A stretch of 21,014 bases of DNA, taken from a virus. The DNA lies in the IMG/VR virus record IMGVR_UViG_3300036790_000093, positions 1 to 21,014 of that record. One strand, given 5' to 3'. Within the stretch, counting starts at the first letter, position 1. Every line of letters begins with the position of its first letter. This document shows, piece by piece, positions 16,000 through 21,014 of this stretch. The notes under the pieces were generated by a model that worked only from the letters and a program-made list of their open reading frames with translations, had not been told where the DNA came from and did not search any database. The translations under genes and the position numbers were made by a program.

Positions 16000-16367
16000 T
16001 GCCAGTACCACGTCCTCTTGGTAAAACTAACTACCGTAAGGTGTGGGAGCGTGATTACGGCATCTGTCAATACTGTGGTTTTCCTGGTGAGTCGATTGAC
16101 CACATTATTCCATGGGCATACCAACCCAATAACTCTATGGACAATCTCGTAGTTGCTTGTATGCCATGCAATAGATATGCCAGTGCTTCTATGTTCAGTA
16201 CGTTTCAAGAGAAGCGGGACTATGTGCTAATGAAGCGTAGGCCAGAGATAGAACGCCAATATCTTGAACACCAGATAGCACAAGAGGAAGAGGCCGAAGA
16301 ACGGGTCCGAGCCGGATTTTGCTCCGCACAGGATTGCGCAGGTGGTCACGAAATCACTTTGTCGTAG
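15999..16367 (+). CDS. HNH endonuclease (small, zinc-ribbon type)
   Basis: A 122-residue protein from GTG 15999, which overlaps the previous TAG. The HNH core is textbook: RDYGICQYCG (Cys23, Cys26), IDHIIPW (Asp34-His35), NLVVACMPCN (Asn49, Cys54, Cys57, Asn58). The four Cys bind structural zinc and His35 would act in catalysis. The usual lysine after CN is absent (CNRYA). A charged helix (EEEAEERVRAG) and a second Cys pair at the C-terminus (FCSAQDC) follow. It could be a homing nuclease or a packaging-associated HNH protein; its distance from terminase genes favours the first. The sequence is AT-richer than the gene before it. Confidence 0.9.
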   Translation: MPVPRPLGKTNYRKVWERDYGICQYCGFPGESIDHIIPWAYQPNNSMDNLVVACMPCNRYASASMFSTFQEKRDYVLMKRRPEIERQYLEHQIAQEEEAEERVRAGFCSAQDCAGGHEITLS

Positions 16368-16410
16368 GCCGGGGTCGTTCCGGGGGTCCATGGGCTTAGA
16401 AATGATCTGA

Positions 16411-16848
16411 GTGGTAAAACCCCAGGTCGCAGATATCCCCAGAAATCCACAGGGTTATCCCCTGGCCTGGCAGCCCGTGTTTATGTACACTGCTCCGGTG
16501 CCTGTCGGGGAGGGATCATTGTGGGACGAGCTAATGGGGCTCGTGGACCCAGAGCAGGTGACCCCAGAGCCAACGTTTGAGTCCCAGTCTGTTAAGGCCG
16601 GTCGATTCAATGACGACGGTACTTACGACCAGCATGGTGATCGTGGTGACCCATTTGCATGGGGATCAGTTTACCAAGTTGAGATTTGTGAACTTTCTGA
16701 GTCAGACGTCCTACAGGAGAATGCCCGTGCGGTACTCCATGAGGTAGGGTTCGTCATTATCGAAGAAGGCGGCACCGATATGTTCAAAGCTATGGGTGGC
16801 GTTATTCAAGCCGACGATCCTATTCAAGCTATCTATAGGAACCTGTAG
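16411..16848 (+). CDS. Hypothetical protein (145 aa)
   Basis: Read from GTG 16411, the first possible start after an in-frame stop at 16408-16410. No convincing Shine-Dalgarno motif precedes it, and the true start could be ATG 16483. The N-terminal half is Pro-rich (GYPLAWQPVFMYTAPVPVGE). The C-terminal half appears as a small alpha/beta fold (VYQVEICELSESDVLQENAR, then VLHEVGFVIIEEGG). No family recognised. The stop overlaps the start of the HTH gene (TAGTG), so it belongs to the same translational chain. Confidence 0.65.
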   Translation: MVKPQVADIPRNPQGYPLAWQPVFMYTAPVPVGEGSLWDELMGLVDPEQVTPEPTFESQSVKAGRFNDDGTYDQHGDRGDPFAWGSVYQVEICELSESDVLQENARAVLHEVGFVIIEEGGTDMFKAMGGVIQADDPIQAIYRNL

Positions 16849-17108
16849 TGGGCACGGAGCATAGCATAAAGCACACCGACTTCCACAAGGGCGACAGAGT
16901 GGTAGTCACCAAGCTCCAACTAAAGCTCCAAGCGCAGAAACAACCTAACTATATTGTTGGTGCGGCATGTGGCATCCACCCGACCACCCTGTCGTTCTAT
17001 GCCCGTGGTATCAAGCCCATCTCGGTTAAGCACGTTGCAGCCCTGTGTGAGCTATTCGAATGTGACCCCGAGGATATCCTTGGCACCATCGAAGTGGAGG
17101 TAGCCTAA
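16848..17108 (+). CDS. XRE/Cro-type helix-turn-helix DNA-binding protein
   Basis: An 86-residue protein. Residues 36-79 match the Cro/CI fold: IVGAACGIHPTTLSFYARGI supplies the helix-turn-helix (A-x3-G-h-x3-T-h-S-x-h-x-x-G pattern) and VKHVAALCELFECDPEDILG the closing helices with the common 'LA..L.v.pe.ll' ending. It would act as a DNA-binding regulator in the host cytoplasm; the target is unknown. Starts at GTG 16848, overlapping the previous stop. GTG 16899 with AAGGG upstream is an alternative that removes a poorly conserved 17-residue leader. It ends in TAATG with the next gene. Confidence 0.85.
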   Translation: MGTEHSIKHTDFHKGDRVVVTKLQLKLQAQKQPNYIVGAACGIHPTTLSFYARGIKPISVKHVAALCELFECDPEDILGTIEVEVA

Positions 17109-17404
17109 TGGCCGAGCCCGAAATATTCCAGTATGAAGGTGAGCCTGTGTTTATCCAAGCACCGGGACCAACCAACGCTATTCAGGTATCGGGTTGGAAG
17201 TGCGGTGAATGTGATGACATTCACATTAACATGGTAGTTAAGGTAGAAGCCCCTCCCAACCAAGAGTGGGCTCCCAACTATATTGGATTTTCCATTTCTC
17301 AAGAAGTCGCTAGGAAACTCCTACACGATATTCCCGATGAGCTTGAATACCCCGCTCCGGCAGACGAGGTTAACGCAGCGACCTTTTGGGTAGTGGCCTT
17401 CTAA
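17108..17404 (+). CDS. Small protein with a CxxC pair (98 aa)
   Basis: ATG 17108 overlaps the HTH stop. The 98-residue product has a Cys32-x2-Cys35 pair (GWKCGECDDIHINMVV) followed by beta strands, then a short helix (SISQEVARKLLHDIPDELEY) and a hydrophobic end (ATFWVVAF). One Cys pair alone could be half of a metal site shared in a dimer, or a redox pair. I do not recognise a family. It is followed with no gap by the 31-residue ORF at 17405. Confidence 0.75.
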   Translation: MAEPEIFQYEGEPVFIQAPGPTNAIQVSGWKCGECDDIHINMVVKVEAPPNQEWAPNYIGFSISQEVARKLLHDIPDELEYPAPADEVNAATFWVVAF

Positions 17405-17500
17405 ATGCCCAATACACCCGCCTTCTACATCTTCGCTTACAAGTTCCGCAACGGTCGCAGGCACCTATGCAACCACCACAGCCGGGCTGTTAAGAAGTGA
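17405..17500 (+). CDS. Tiny basic protein (31 aa)
   Basis: ATG directly after the TAA of the preceding gene (TAAATG) opens a 31-residue ORF: aromatic at the start (MPNTPAFYIFAYKFRNGRRH) and Cys/His-bearing after that (LCNHHSRAVKK). It ends in GTGA overlap with the next gene. Chain-like packing between two ORFs supports it. Too short for family recognition. Confidence 0.45.
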   Translation: MPNTPAFYIFAYKFRNGRRHLCNHHSRAVKK

Positions 17501-17760
17501 ACAGAGGTTATGCTCTCATAACCAAGGGCATAATACCAGAAGGTTTTCACCTCCGTGTTGGAATAACGAACGATGCTCGACGCTTGCATCTAGCTAGAGA
17601 GGATAATTCACTCCTCTGCGGTAGAGGTGCAGCTAGTGTGAAAACCAACGTTCCGGAAGATTATCAACCGTTTTGTGCAGGGTGCTTGAATAAGCTGTCA
17701 AGAAACGATGGTGGTCTAGAAATGATTGAAGAGGATTGGGCTCGGAAAGGTGGTGAATGA
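17497..17760 (+). CDS. Small zinc-binding protein (87 aa)
   Basis: Starts at GTG 17497 within the preceding stop region (GTGA). His31, Cys41, Cys60 and Cys63 are spaced as H-x9-C-x18-C-x2-C (RRLHLAREDNSLLCGR, then PFCAGCLNKL), a pattern I have seen in small actinobacterial and actinophage proteins, probably holding one zinc ion. N-terminal residues 5-24 are hydrophobic and may be one strand pair. One sampled line is about 47% GC, lower than flanking genes. The target and role are unknown. Confidence 0.7.
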   Translation: MNRGYALITKGIIPEGFHLRVGITNDARRLHLAREDNSLLCGRGAASVKTNVPEDYQPFCAGCLNKLSRNDGGLEMIEEDWARKGGE

Positions 17761-17801
17761 GAATGCACAAGAAAGAAGGTTTTCTCTTTAACGTTGGCTT
17801 T

Positions 17802-17886
17802 TAACACAAGAACACAGTAACACACTGCCCCACATGTAACACGGGATTACCGAAAAAAAAGTGTGTTATACACGTGCGCACGTGCG
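17802..17886 (+). promoter_or_regulatory. Operator-like repeat array upstream of the ribbon-helix-helix gene
   Basis: AACAC occurs at 17803, 17811 and 17819 with an exact 8-base period, and again at 17838. TAACACACT at 17818-17826 has a perfect inverted copy, AGTGTGTTA, at 17860-17868. Next comes CACGTGCG twice in tandem at 17871-17886, whose first 14 bases (CACGTGCGCACGTG) are a perfect palindrome. A run of eight A lies at 17853-17860. Together these look like binding sites for a regulator in the promoter/leader of the gene at 17912. I could not place convincing -35/-10 boxes. The gap 17761-17911 holds no other supported feature. Confidence 0.6.
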
Positions 17887-17911
17887 CCTTAAAAGACTAA
17901 AGAGAGCCAAC

Positions 17912-18454
17912 GTGTCAAAGGGCAGTCAGAAGAATCCCCCCACCAAGGTGCCAGAGGAATGGGAACTAGAGAATGAATCCGCTGTTTTCAGTCAGTACCG
18001 TCTCAATAGCGATATTTCGAAACGAGTCATATCTAAGACAACATCACATTCTCAGTTCCGGTGCCCCGAGTTTCTTATACGACGTGTAGAGATGTTGCTT
18101 GCTACTGGACAAGAGTCCATTCTCAAAACCAAGTCGGACGTTTTCGTTAACGCACTGTTTTGGTGGTTGGATGAATGGGACAAGCAACACACGGATGGAG
18201 CGAACGGACTTCTTCGGGCTCAAATGGCGCTCATGCAAATGAAGTTGGAACGTACGATTAGGTCTGATTTTCTCATAGAGGCAAAGGATCAACTTGACGA
18301 GTTGAAACGAGACGGAGATATTCGAAGGCTTAATCAACTACACGGTCACCTACAAATGGTCTACAGTGATTCATTGTCCGATTCTCCTGAGTCATATCTC
18401 AAGGATGTGAGAAATCTTATTAATGAGGTTAAACGACTAATGGACGACCACTAA
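17912..18454 (+). CDS. Putative ribbon-helix-helix DNA-binding protein with coiled-coil tail (180 aa)
   Basis: The preferred start is GTG 17912 (SKGSQKNPPTKVPEEWELEN after the initiator), preceded by AAAGAGAG. GTG 17861 would start inside the repeat array. Residues around 45-90 fit a ribbon-helix-helix: strand HSQFRCPEFLIRRVEMLLAT, loop, then TKSDVFVNALFWWLDEW, matching the 'strand, helix, S/T-x-x-D/E, helix' layout of Arc/MetJ-like proteins. The C-terminal half (about 100-180) is charged helix, probably coiled coil. Such dimers bind short tandem repeats, and one lies directly upstream. Two sampled lines are 38-45% GC against about 60% just downstream, which hints at recent acquisition. The fold call is from pattern only. 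Confidence 0.5.
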   Translation: MSKGSQKNPPTKVPEEWELENESAVFSQYRLNSDISKRVISKTTSHSQFRCPEFLIRRVEMLLATGQESILKTKSDVFVNALFWWLDEWDKQHTDGANGLLRAQMALMQMKLERTIRSDFLIEAKDQLDELKRDGDIRRLNQLHGHLQMVYSDSLSDSPESYLKDVRNLINEVKRLMDDH

Positions 18455-18612
18455 TGCCCCGAACACCCGACTCTCCGAACCAGTGCAACTCAGCGGACTA
18501 TGGCCCAGGCCACTGGGGACACAAGTGCAAGCTCGACAAGCATCCTCGCAGTGTGGCCCATCTCTGCGGGTGCGGGTGGATATGGTCAGACCCACAGTTG
18601 GAAGTCGTTTAA
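18454..18612 (+). CDS. Small Cys/His-rich zinc-binding protein (52 aa)
   Basis: ATG 18454 overlaps the previous stop (TAATG). The 52-residue product has Cys11, His20, His23, Cys25, His30, His36, Cys38 and Cys40 (GHWGHKCKLDKHPRSVAHLC, then GCGWIW), a layout common in tiny actinophage proteins and likely to bind one or two zinc ions. Base composition returns to about 60% GC here. Its stop codon lies inside one copy of the GTTTAAAC palindrome. No function can be assigned. Confidence 0.65.
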   Translation: MPRTPDSPNQCNSADYGPGHWGHKCKLDKHPRSVAHLCGCGWIWSDPQLEVV

Positions 18613-18614
18613 AC

Positions 18615-18776
18615 ATGCACTCTGAGCCCGAGCTAACCAAATGCACCAACTGTGCCCGAGTCGGTATGAAGAAAGAGAACGGTATCCCAGCGGGTTGGCG
18701 ACGTGGCGTACAGGACCAACTCTTATGCCCAGTATGTTGGGGCTCCCCGGCTTACTACAGGAACGATAATGCGTAA
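18615..18776 (+). CDS. Small zinc-ribbon protein (53 aa)
   Basis: ATG 18615 follows the previous stop by two bases; the frame is open further upstream but that part overlaps the previous gene. Two CxxC knuckles, Cys10-x2-Cys13 (KCTNCARVG) and Cys38-x2-Cys41 (LLCPVCWGSP), make a standard zinc ribbon. No further domain is present. It overlaps the next gene by 8 bases. Possible roles are nucleic-acid or protein binding. Confidence 0.65.
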   Translation: MHSEPELTKCTNCARVGMKKENGIPAGWRRGVQDQLLCPVCWGSPAYYRNDNA

Positions 18777-18957
18777 GCTAATCCACATCGACATAATGGA
18801 CGGTGAAGAGATACCACCAGCGGCCTACGAGGGTGGGCAGCTCTTCCAACGTGTCGACCCTATCCTAAGAGAGGACGCATGGAACGGTGGCGTGAGTGGG
18901 CTCCGCTACTGGTTTATCAAAGAGGTACCAGACGAACCGGAATCCAATGCCGATTGA
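18769..18957 (+). CDS. Small hypothetical protein (62 aa)
   Basis: ATG 18769 overlaps the zinc-ribbon gene; the stop overlaps the start of the helicase gene by 11 bases. The product (MRKLIHIDIMDGEEIPPAAY at its start, then LFQRVDPILREDAW) is acidic and mixed alpha/beta. No family recognised. The overlaps on both sides suggest it is translated with the helicase. Confidence 0.55.
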   Translation: MRKLIHIDIMDGEEIPPAAYEGGQLFQRVDPILREDAWNGGVSGLRYWFIKEVPDEPESNAD

Positions 18958-19930
18958 ACTACCCTCTTGGGCCACCGAAATCCGCCCCCATCAAATGAAA
19001 GGGCTGCAAGATGTTATGGCACAGTACAACGCTGGCAATAGCATCGCAGTCTTGGACGCACCAACTGGGGCAGGTAAGACGCTCATTGGGGAACTTGTAC
19101 GGCAGACACTCAACTGTCGGTCCCTCTATCTATGTTCTTCTATCTCACTGCAGGAACAGTTCGCCCGTGACTTCCCCCGTGCAAAGATTCTCAAGGGTCG
19201 AAGCAACTACCCTACGGCCGATGCCCCTCGGAAGTTTCCCGACCTCAATGCAGGAGACTGCGACAAAACCCGTGCAGACCTTCCCGCCTGTTTCGACTGT
19301 GACCCCGACGATACCACCTTGGACATGCCCCATTGTAAGTGGTGCCACCCGGTCAAAGCCTGTCCGTATGAGAAAGCTAAAGCGGAAGCCATCCAAAGTC
19401 CCATCGTTTGCACTAATACCAGTTACTTCCTCCATGAAGCCAACTACGTCGGGAATCTAACTCTTGCCCGCCAGTTGATAGTAGTGGACGAGGCCGACCT
19501 ACTTGAGGACAACCTGCTCTCATTCGTAGAAGTCCATATCTCCAAGAAACGAGCCGAGCAACTAGCTATTACTGCCCCAGAAAAGAAAACGGTTGAATCG
19601 GCGTGGGTGGAATGGGCACTCATGGCAGAGGACCAGTTAAAGAAGGAGCGCAAACATGAGCGATACTCCGGCAGCACTGTCACAGCTATTAGAGAGCGTC
19701 GATACCTCGAAAACCTTATTGGCAACGTCCGACGACTTAATGCTACGGATACGGGCCTTTCAAGCGGAGGTTGGGTCTACACTGGATATGATAAGGGTGA
19801 CATTAGCTTCAAGCCTGTCACGGTCGATACTATCGCACACCAGTACCTATGGAAGCACTCGCCACGATGGTTGTTGATGTCAGCCACCACTATTAGCTTC
19901 GAAGTGATGATGCAGTCGCTAGGACTATGA
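18947..19930 (+). CDS. XPD/DinG-like superfamily 2 helicase, N-terminal half (first RecA domain with Fe-S-type insert)
   Basis: A 327-residue protein from ATG 18947 (MPIELPSWATEIRPHQMKGL). Helicase motifs in order: Q-like RPHQ (13-16), Walker A APTGAGKT (38-45), Ia-like YLCSSISLQEQF (61-72), a Cys-rich insert (Cys105, 115, 118, 130, 133, 139) where XPD-family proteins hold a 4Fe-4S cluster, a second-segment PIVCTNTSYFLHEA, the DEAD box VVDEADLLED (179-188), and motif III LLMSATT near the C-terminus. It stops just after LGL, exactly where the second RecA domain should begin, and that domain is the next ORF. The family unwinds DNA 5' to 3'. The first usual cluster cysteine (after GRSNYP) is Thr90. 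Confidence 0.9.
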   Translation: MPIELPSWATEIRPHQMKGLQDVMAQYNAGNSIAVLDAPTGAGKTLIGELVRQTLNCRSLYLCSSISLQEQFARDFPRAKILKGRSNYPTADAPRKFPDLNAGDCDKTRADLPACFDCDPDDTTLDMPHCKWCHPVKACPYEKAKAEAIQSPIVCTNTSYFLHEANYVGNLTLARQLIVVDEADLLEDNLLSFVEVHISKKRAEQLAITAPEKKTVESAWVEWALMAEDQLKKERKHERYSGSTVTAIRERRYLENLIGNVRRLNATDTGLSSGGWVYTGYDKGDISFKPVTVDTIAHQYLWKHSPRWLLMSATTISFEVMMQSLGL

Positions 19931-20592
19931 GCCCACAGACCCAAACCTTCCAACACCACTCATGGGGTGGCGTATCAGTCCCCTCCACCTTCGACCCATC
20001 CCGGCGTCCCATCTACGTCCACCCCATTGCCGAGATGACCCGGAAGAACGAGGCCATCGCCCGCCCACTCATAACCAATGCAATCGAAAAGGTGGTGGCT
20101 CGACACCCCGATGACAAAATCCTCATCCATACAGTCTCGTACGCTCTCAATCGGTTCATTGAGGATCAGCTACGGCGGGGGGACTCCCTATTCCGGGTTG
20201 TCACTTACAACGCCGCTAACGAGAAACAGAGAGCTATTGACCGGTATCTCTCTCAACCGGGGTCAGTATTCCTCGCACCCTCTTTGGACCGTGGTATTGA
20301 CTTGCCGGGTGACGATTGCCGAGTCATCGTTGTATGCAAGGTACCTTTCCCTTCGCTTGGAGACAAACAGATTAGCGCCAGGATGCACTCTAAGGGAGGC
20401 CAGACGTGGTACACGGTCAAAACCATTCGGTCGCTAGTGCAGATGACTGGCCGGGGTATGCGCTCTGCCGACGACTTCTGCGAGAGTTATATCCTCGACA
20501 AGATGTTTCTAGAGAGCATTTGGCGACGTAACAGGAACCTGTTGCCCAAGTGGTGGTCGGATGCGTTGGTATGGAACAGGGGGACACTATGA
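19927..20592 (+). CDS. XPD/DinG-like superfamily 2 helicase, C-terminal half (second RecA domain)
   Basis: A 221-residue protein whose ATG overlaps the stop of the previous gene (ATGA at 19927-19930), in the -1 frame relative to it. It carries the remaining motifs: STFDPSRRPIYVHP (20-33), IV-like DKILIHTVSYALNRF (63-77), V-like APSLDRGIDLPGDD (117-130), and VI, QMTGRGMRS (172-180) with the arginine finger. Alone it lacks ATP-binding residues, so it must work with the upstream product. No slippery heptamer is seen at the junction and AGGA is only two bases before the ATG, so stop-restart coupling is the simplest way it is translated. A recent frameshift or sequencing error remains possible. 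Confidence 0.88.
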   Translation: MSPQTQTFQHHSWGGVSVPSTFDPSRRPIYVHPIAEMTRKNEAIARPLITNAIEKVVARHPDDKILIHTVSYALNRFIEDQLRRGDSLFRVVTYNAANEKQRAIDRYLSQPGSVFLAPSLDRGIDLPGDDCRVIVVCKVPFPSLGDKQISARMHSKGGQTWYTVKTIRSLVQMTGRGMRSADDFCESYILDKMFLESIWRRNRNLLPKWWSDALVWNRGTL

Positions 20593-20945
20593 CAATGAAC
20601 GTTGTACAAACTGGAAACACCGAGGTATGGATTCCTCGCCTGCCAGTGTTTAAACCAGACCCACTGTTCAACTTCATCCGTGACCTACGACACAAACAAC
20701 AACTATGGAATAGAGAGGAACCAACCATGCCCATTGACCAAGACGAACTAGATCGTCGGTTTCACCACCATCCACCGAAGGACCAAGAGGTAATAGACCG
20801 TCACGTTGAAATACGGCGTGCATGTATGAACCTTGCTTACACCATCGGCCAACTTGTGCCAGAGGGACGAGAGAAGTCACTGGCACTGACCCACACCGAA
20901 GAGGTAATGATGTGGGCCAACGCCGGGATTGCGAGGAACCAATGA
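20589..20945 (+). CDS. Acb2/Tad1-hairpin-like protein (possible cyclic-nucleotide sponge, anti-CBASS/anti-Thoeris)
   Basis: A 118-residue ORF starting at ATG 20589, which overlaps the helicase stop (ATGA). Its last 72 residues resemble, from memory, the family annotated Acb2/Tad1 hairpin domain: a RFHHHPPKD lead, a first helix with IRRACMNLAYTIGQLVP, and a second helix REKSLALTHTEEVMMWANAG ending IAR. Characterised members bind cyclic nucleotide signals from CBASS or Thoeris defences. The N-terminal 46 residues (MTMNVVQTGNTEVWIPRLPV and onward) are not part of that pattern. ATG 20727, behind a strong AGGA, would give the 72-residue form, the usual length for this family. Family recognition is moderately sure; the anti-defence role is inference. 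Confidence 0.55.
   Translation: MTMNVVQTGNTEVWIPRLPVFKPDPLFNFIRDLRHKQQLWNREEPTMPIDQDELDRRFHHHPPKDQEVIDRHVEIRRACMNLAYTIGQLVPEGREKSLALTHTEEVMMWANAGIARNQ
20716..20719 (+). promoter_or_regulatory. Internal Shine-Dalgarno motif before in-frame ATG 20727
   Basis: AGGA, inside a longer AGAGAGGAA, stands 7 bases before ATG 20727. That start yields only the conserved hairpin-like domain. The upstream ATG 20589 also has a reasonable motif (AGGGGGA), so the gene may give two products. Confidence 0.5.
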
Positions 20946-21014
20946 GGCTCAACATCTACGAGGAAGAACTGACCGACGAGGTAACCGTTGTATCAACCTA
21001 TGCCCAGAACACCG
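20942..21014 (+). CDS. Start of a conserved actinophage-type protein (3' end cut by window edge)
   Basis: ATG 20942 overlaps the previous TGA (ATGA). Only 24 complete codons are visible, beginning MRLNIYEEELTDEVTVVSTY. I recall proteins beginning MR(L/V/I)N(I/V)YAEELT from many actinophage and actinobacterial genomes, of unknown function. The rest is outside the window, so this call is tentative, but the coding status is supported by the overlap and the open frame. Confidence 0.6.
   Translation, partial: MRLNIYEEELTDEVTVVSTYAQNT

Noticed and set aside
16368-16410. CCGGGG repeat after the second HNH gene, considered as a terminator
   Set aside because: Only a 4-bp pairing core is found and no U-run follows.
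16427-16470. Short inverted repeat and ATCC-rich words (CAGGG TTATC CCCTG, ATCCCCAG, ATCCACAG) resembling DnaA boxes or iterons
   Set aside because: The stem is only 5 bp, the words do not match TTATCCACA exactly, spacing is irregular, and the region can be coding from GTG 16411.
17757-17804. 15-codon ORF (MRMHKKEGFLFNVGF) overlapping the stop of the zinc-binding gene by ATGA
   Set aside because: It has a start overlap and a GGTGG upstream, but it is too short to separate from chance and runs into the repeat array.
17794-17822. Possible -35/-10 promoter boxes (TTGGCT and a TAACAC-like -10) before the ribbon-helix-helix gene
   Set aside because: The -10 match is poor and sits within the AACAC repeats, so it cannot be told apart from them.
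19656-19877. 73-codon + strand ORF inside the helicase N-terminal half (MSDTPAALSQLLES...)
   Set aside because: It has a plausible-looking beginning but lies wholly within conserved helicase sequence in another frame, with no Shine-Dalgarno of note.

Overview
This window is part of a tailed-phage genome whose host is probably an actinobacterium. A WhiB-family gene, a regulator type confined to Actinobacteria and their phages, supports this. So do a base composition near 57-60% GC over most of the window, frequent GTG and TTG starts, and several small zinc-binding proteins of the kind common in actinophages. Every supported gene is on the + strand. Most adjacent genes overlap by a few bases (TAATG, TAGTG, ATGA) or abut, so the window reads as one or two long late operons. 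No stretch longer than about 150 bases lacks a gene. I saw no tRNA, rRNA, CRISPR array, insertion sequence, integrase or attachment site.

Layout. Bases 1-4145 carry the head-assembly start: the C-terminal half of the portal protein (cut by the left edge), a WhiB-like protein, a run of very small, very basic ORFs with Shine-Dalgarno motifs built into the 3' codons of the gene before, three hypothetical proteins, and a likely scaffolding protein. An HNH homing-type endonuclease (4150-4632) sits between scaffold and major capsid protein (4637-5605). A capsid decoration-like protein and an unknown virion protein follow. A strong intrinsic terminator (6731-6767) then separates the head genes from the tail and ejection genes. 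These are a small helical protein, a probable beta-propeller tail nozzle/hub protein, a fibre-like protein, a head-tail adaptor, two low-complexity proteins, and a 1392-residue protein likely to be an internal or ejection protein. The absence of tape-measure, tail-tube and sheath genes and the nozzle-plus-adaptor pair suggest a podovirus.

From about 16 kb the content changes to regulation and nucleic-acid metabolism: a second HNH protein, an XRE-type HTH protein, several small CxxC/zinc-binding proteins, and an AT-richer island with a probable ribbon-helix-helix DNA-binding protein behind an operator-like repeat array. After these come an XPD/DinG-like helicase split into two ATGA-coupled polypeptides, a protein resembling the Acb2/Tad1 hairpin family (anti-CBASS/anti-Thoeris sponges), and the start of another conserved actinophage-type gene cut by the right edge.

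The points most worth a second look are the split helicase, the Acb2/Tad1-like protein with two good translation starts, the repeat array upstream of the ribbon-helix-helix gene, the cluster of tiny basic proteins, and a clear excess of the 8-bp palindrome GTTTAAAC. All product calls come from reading the sequence and from recalled family features; no database search was run.
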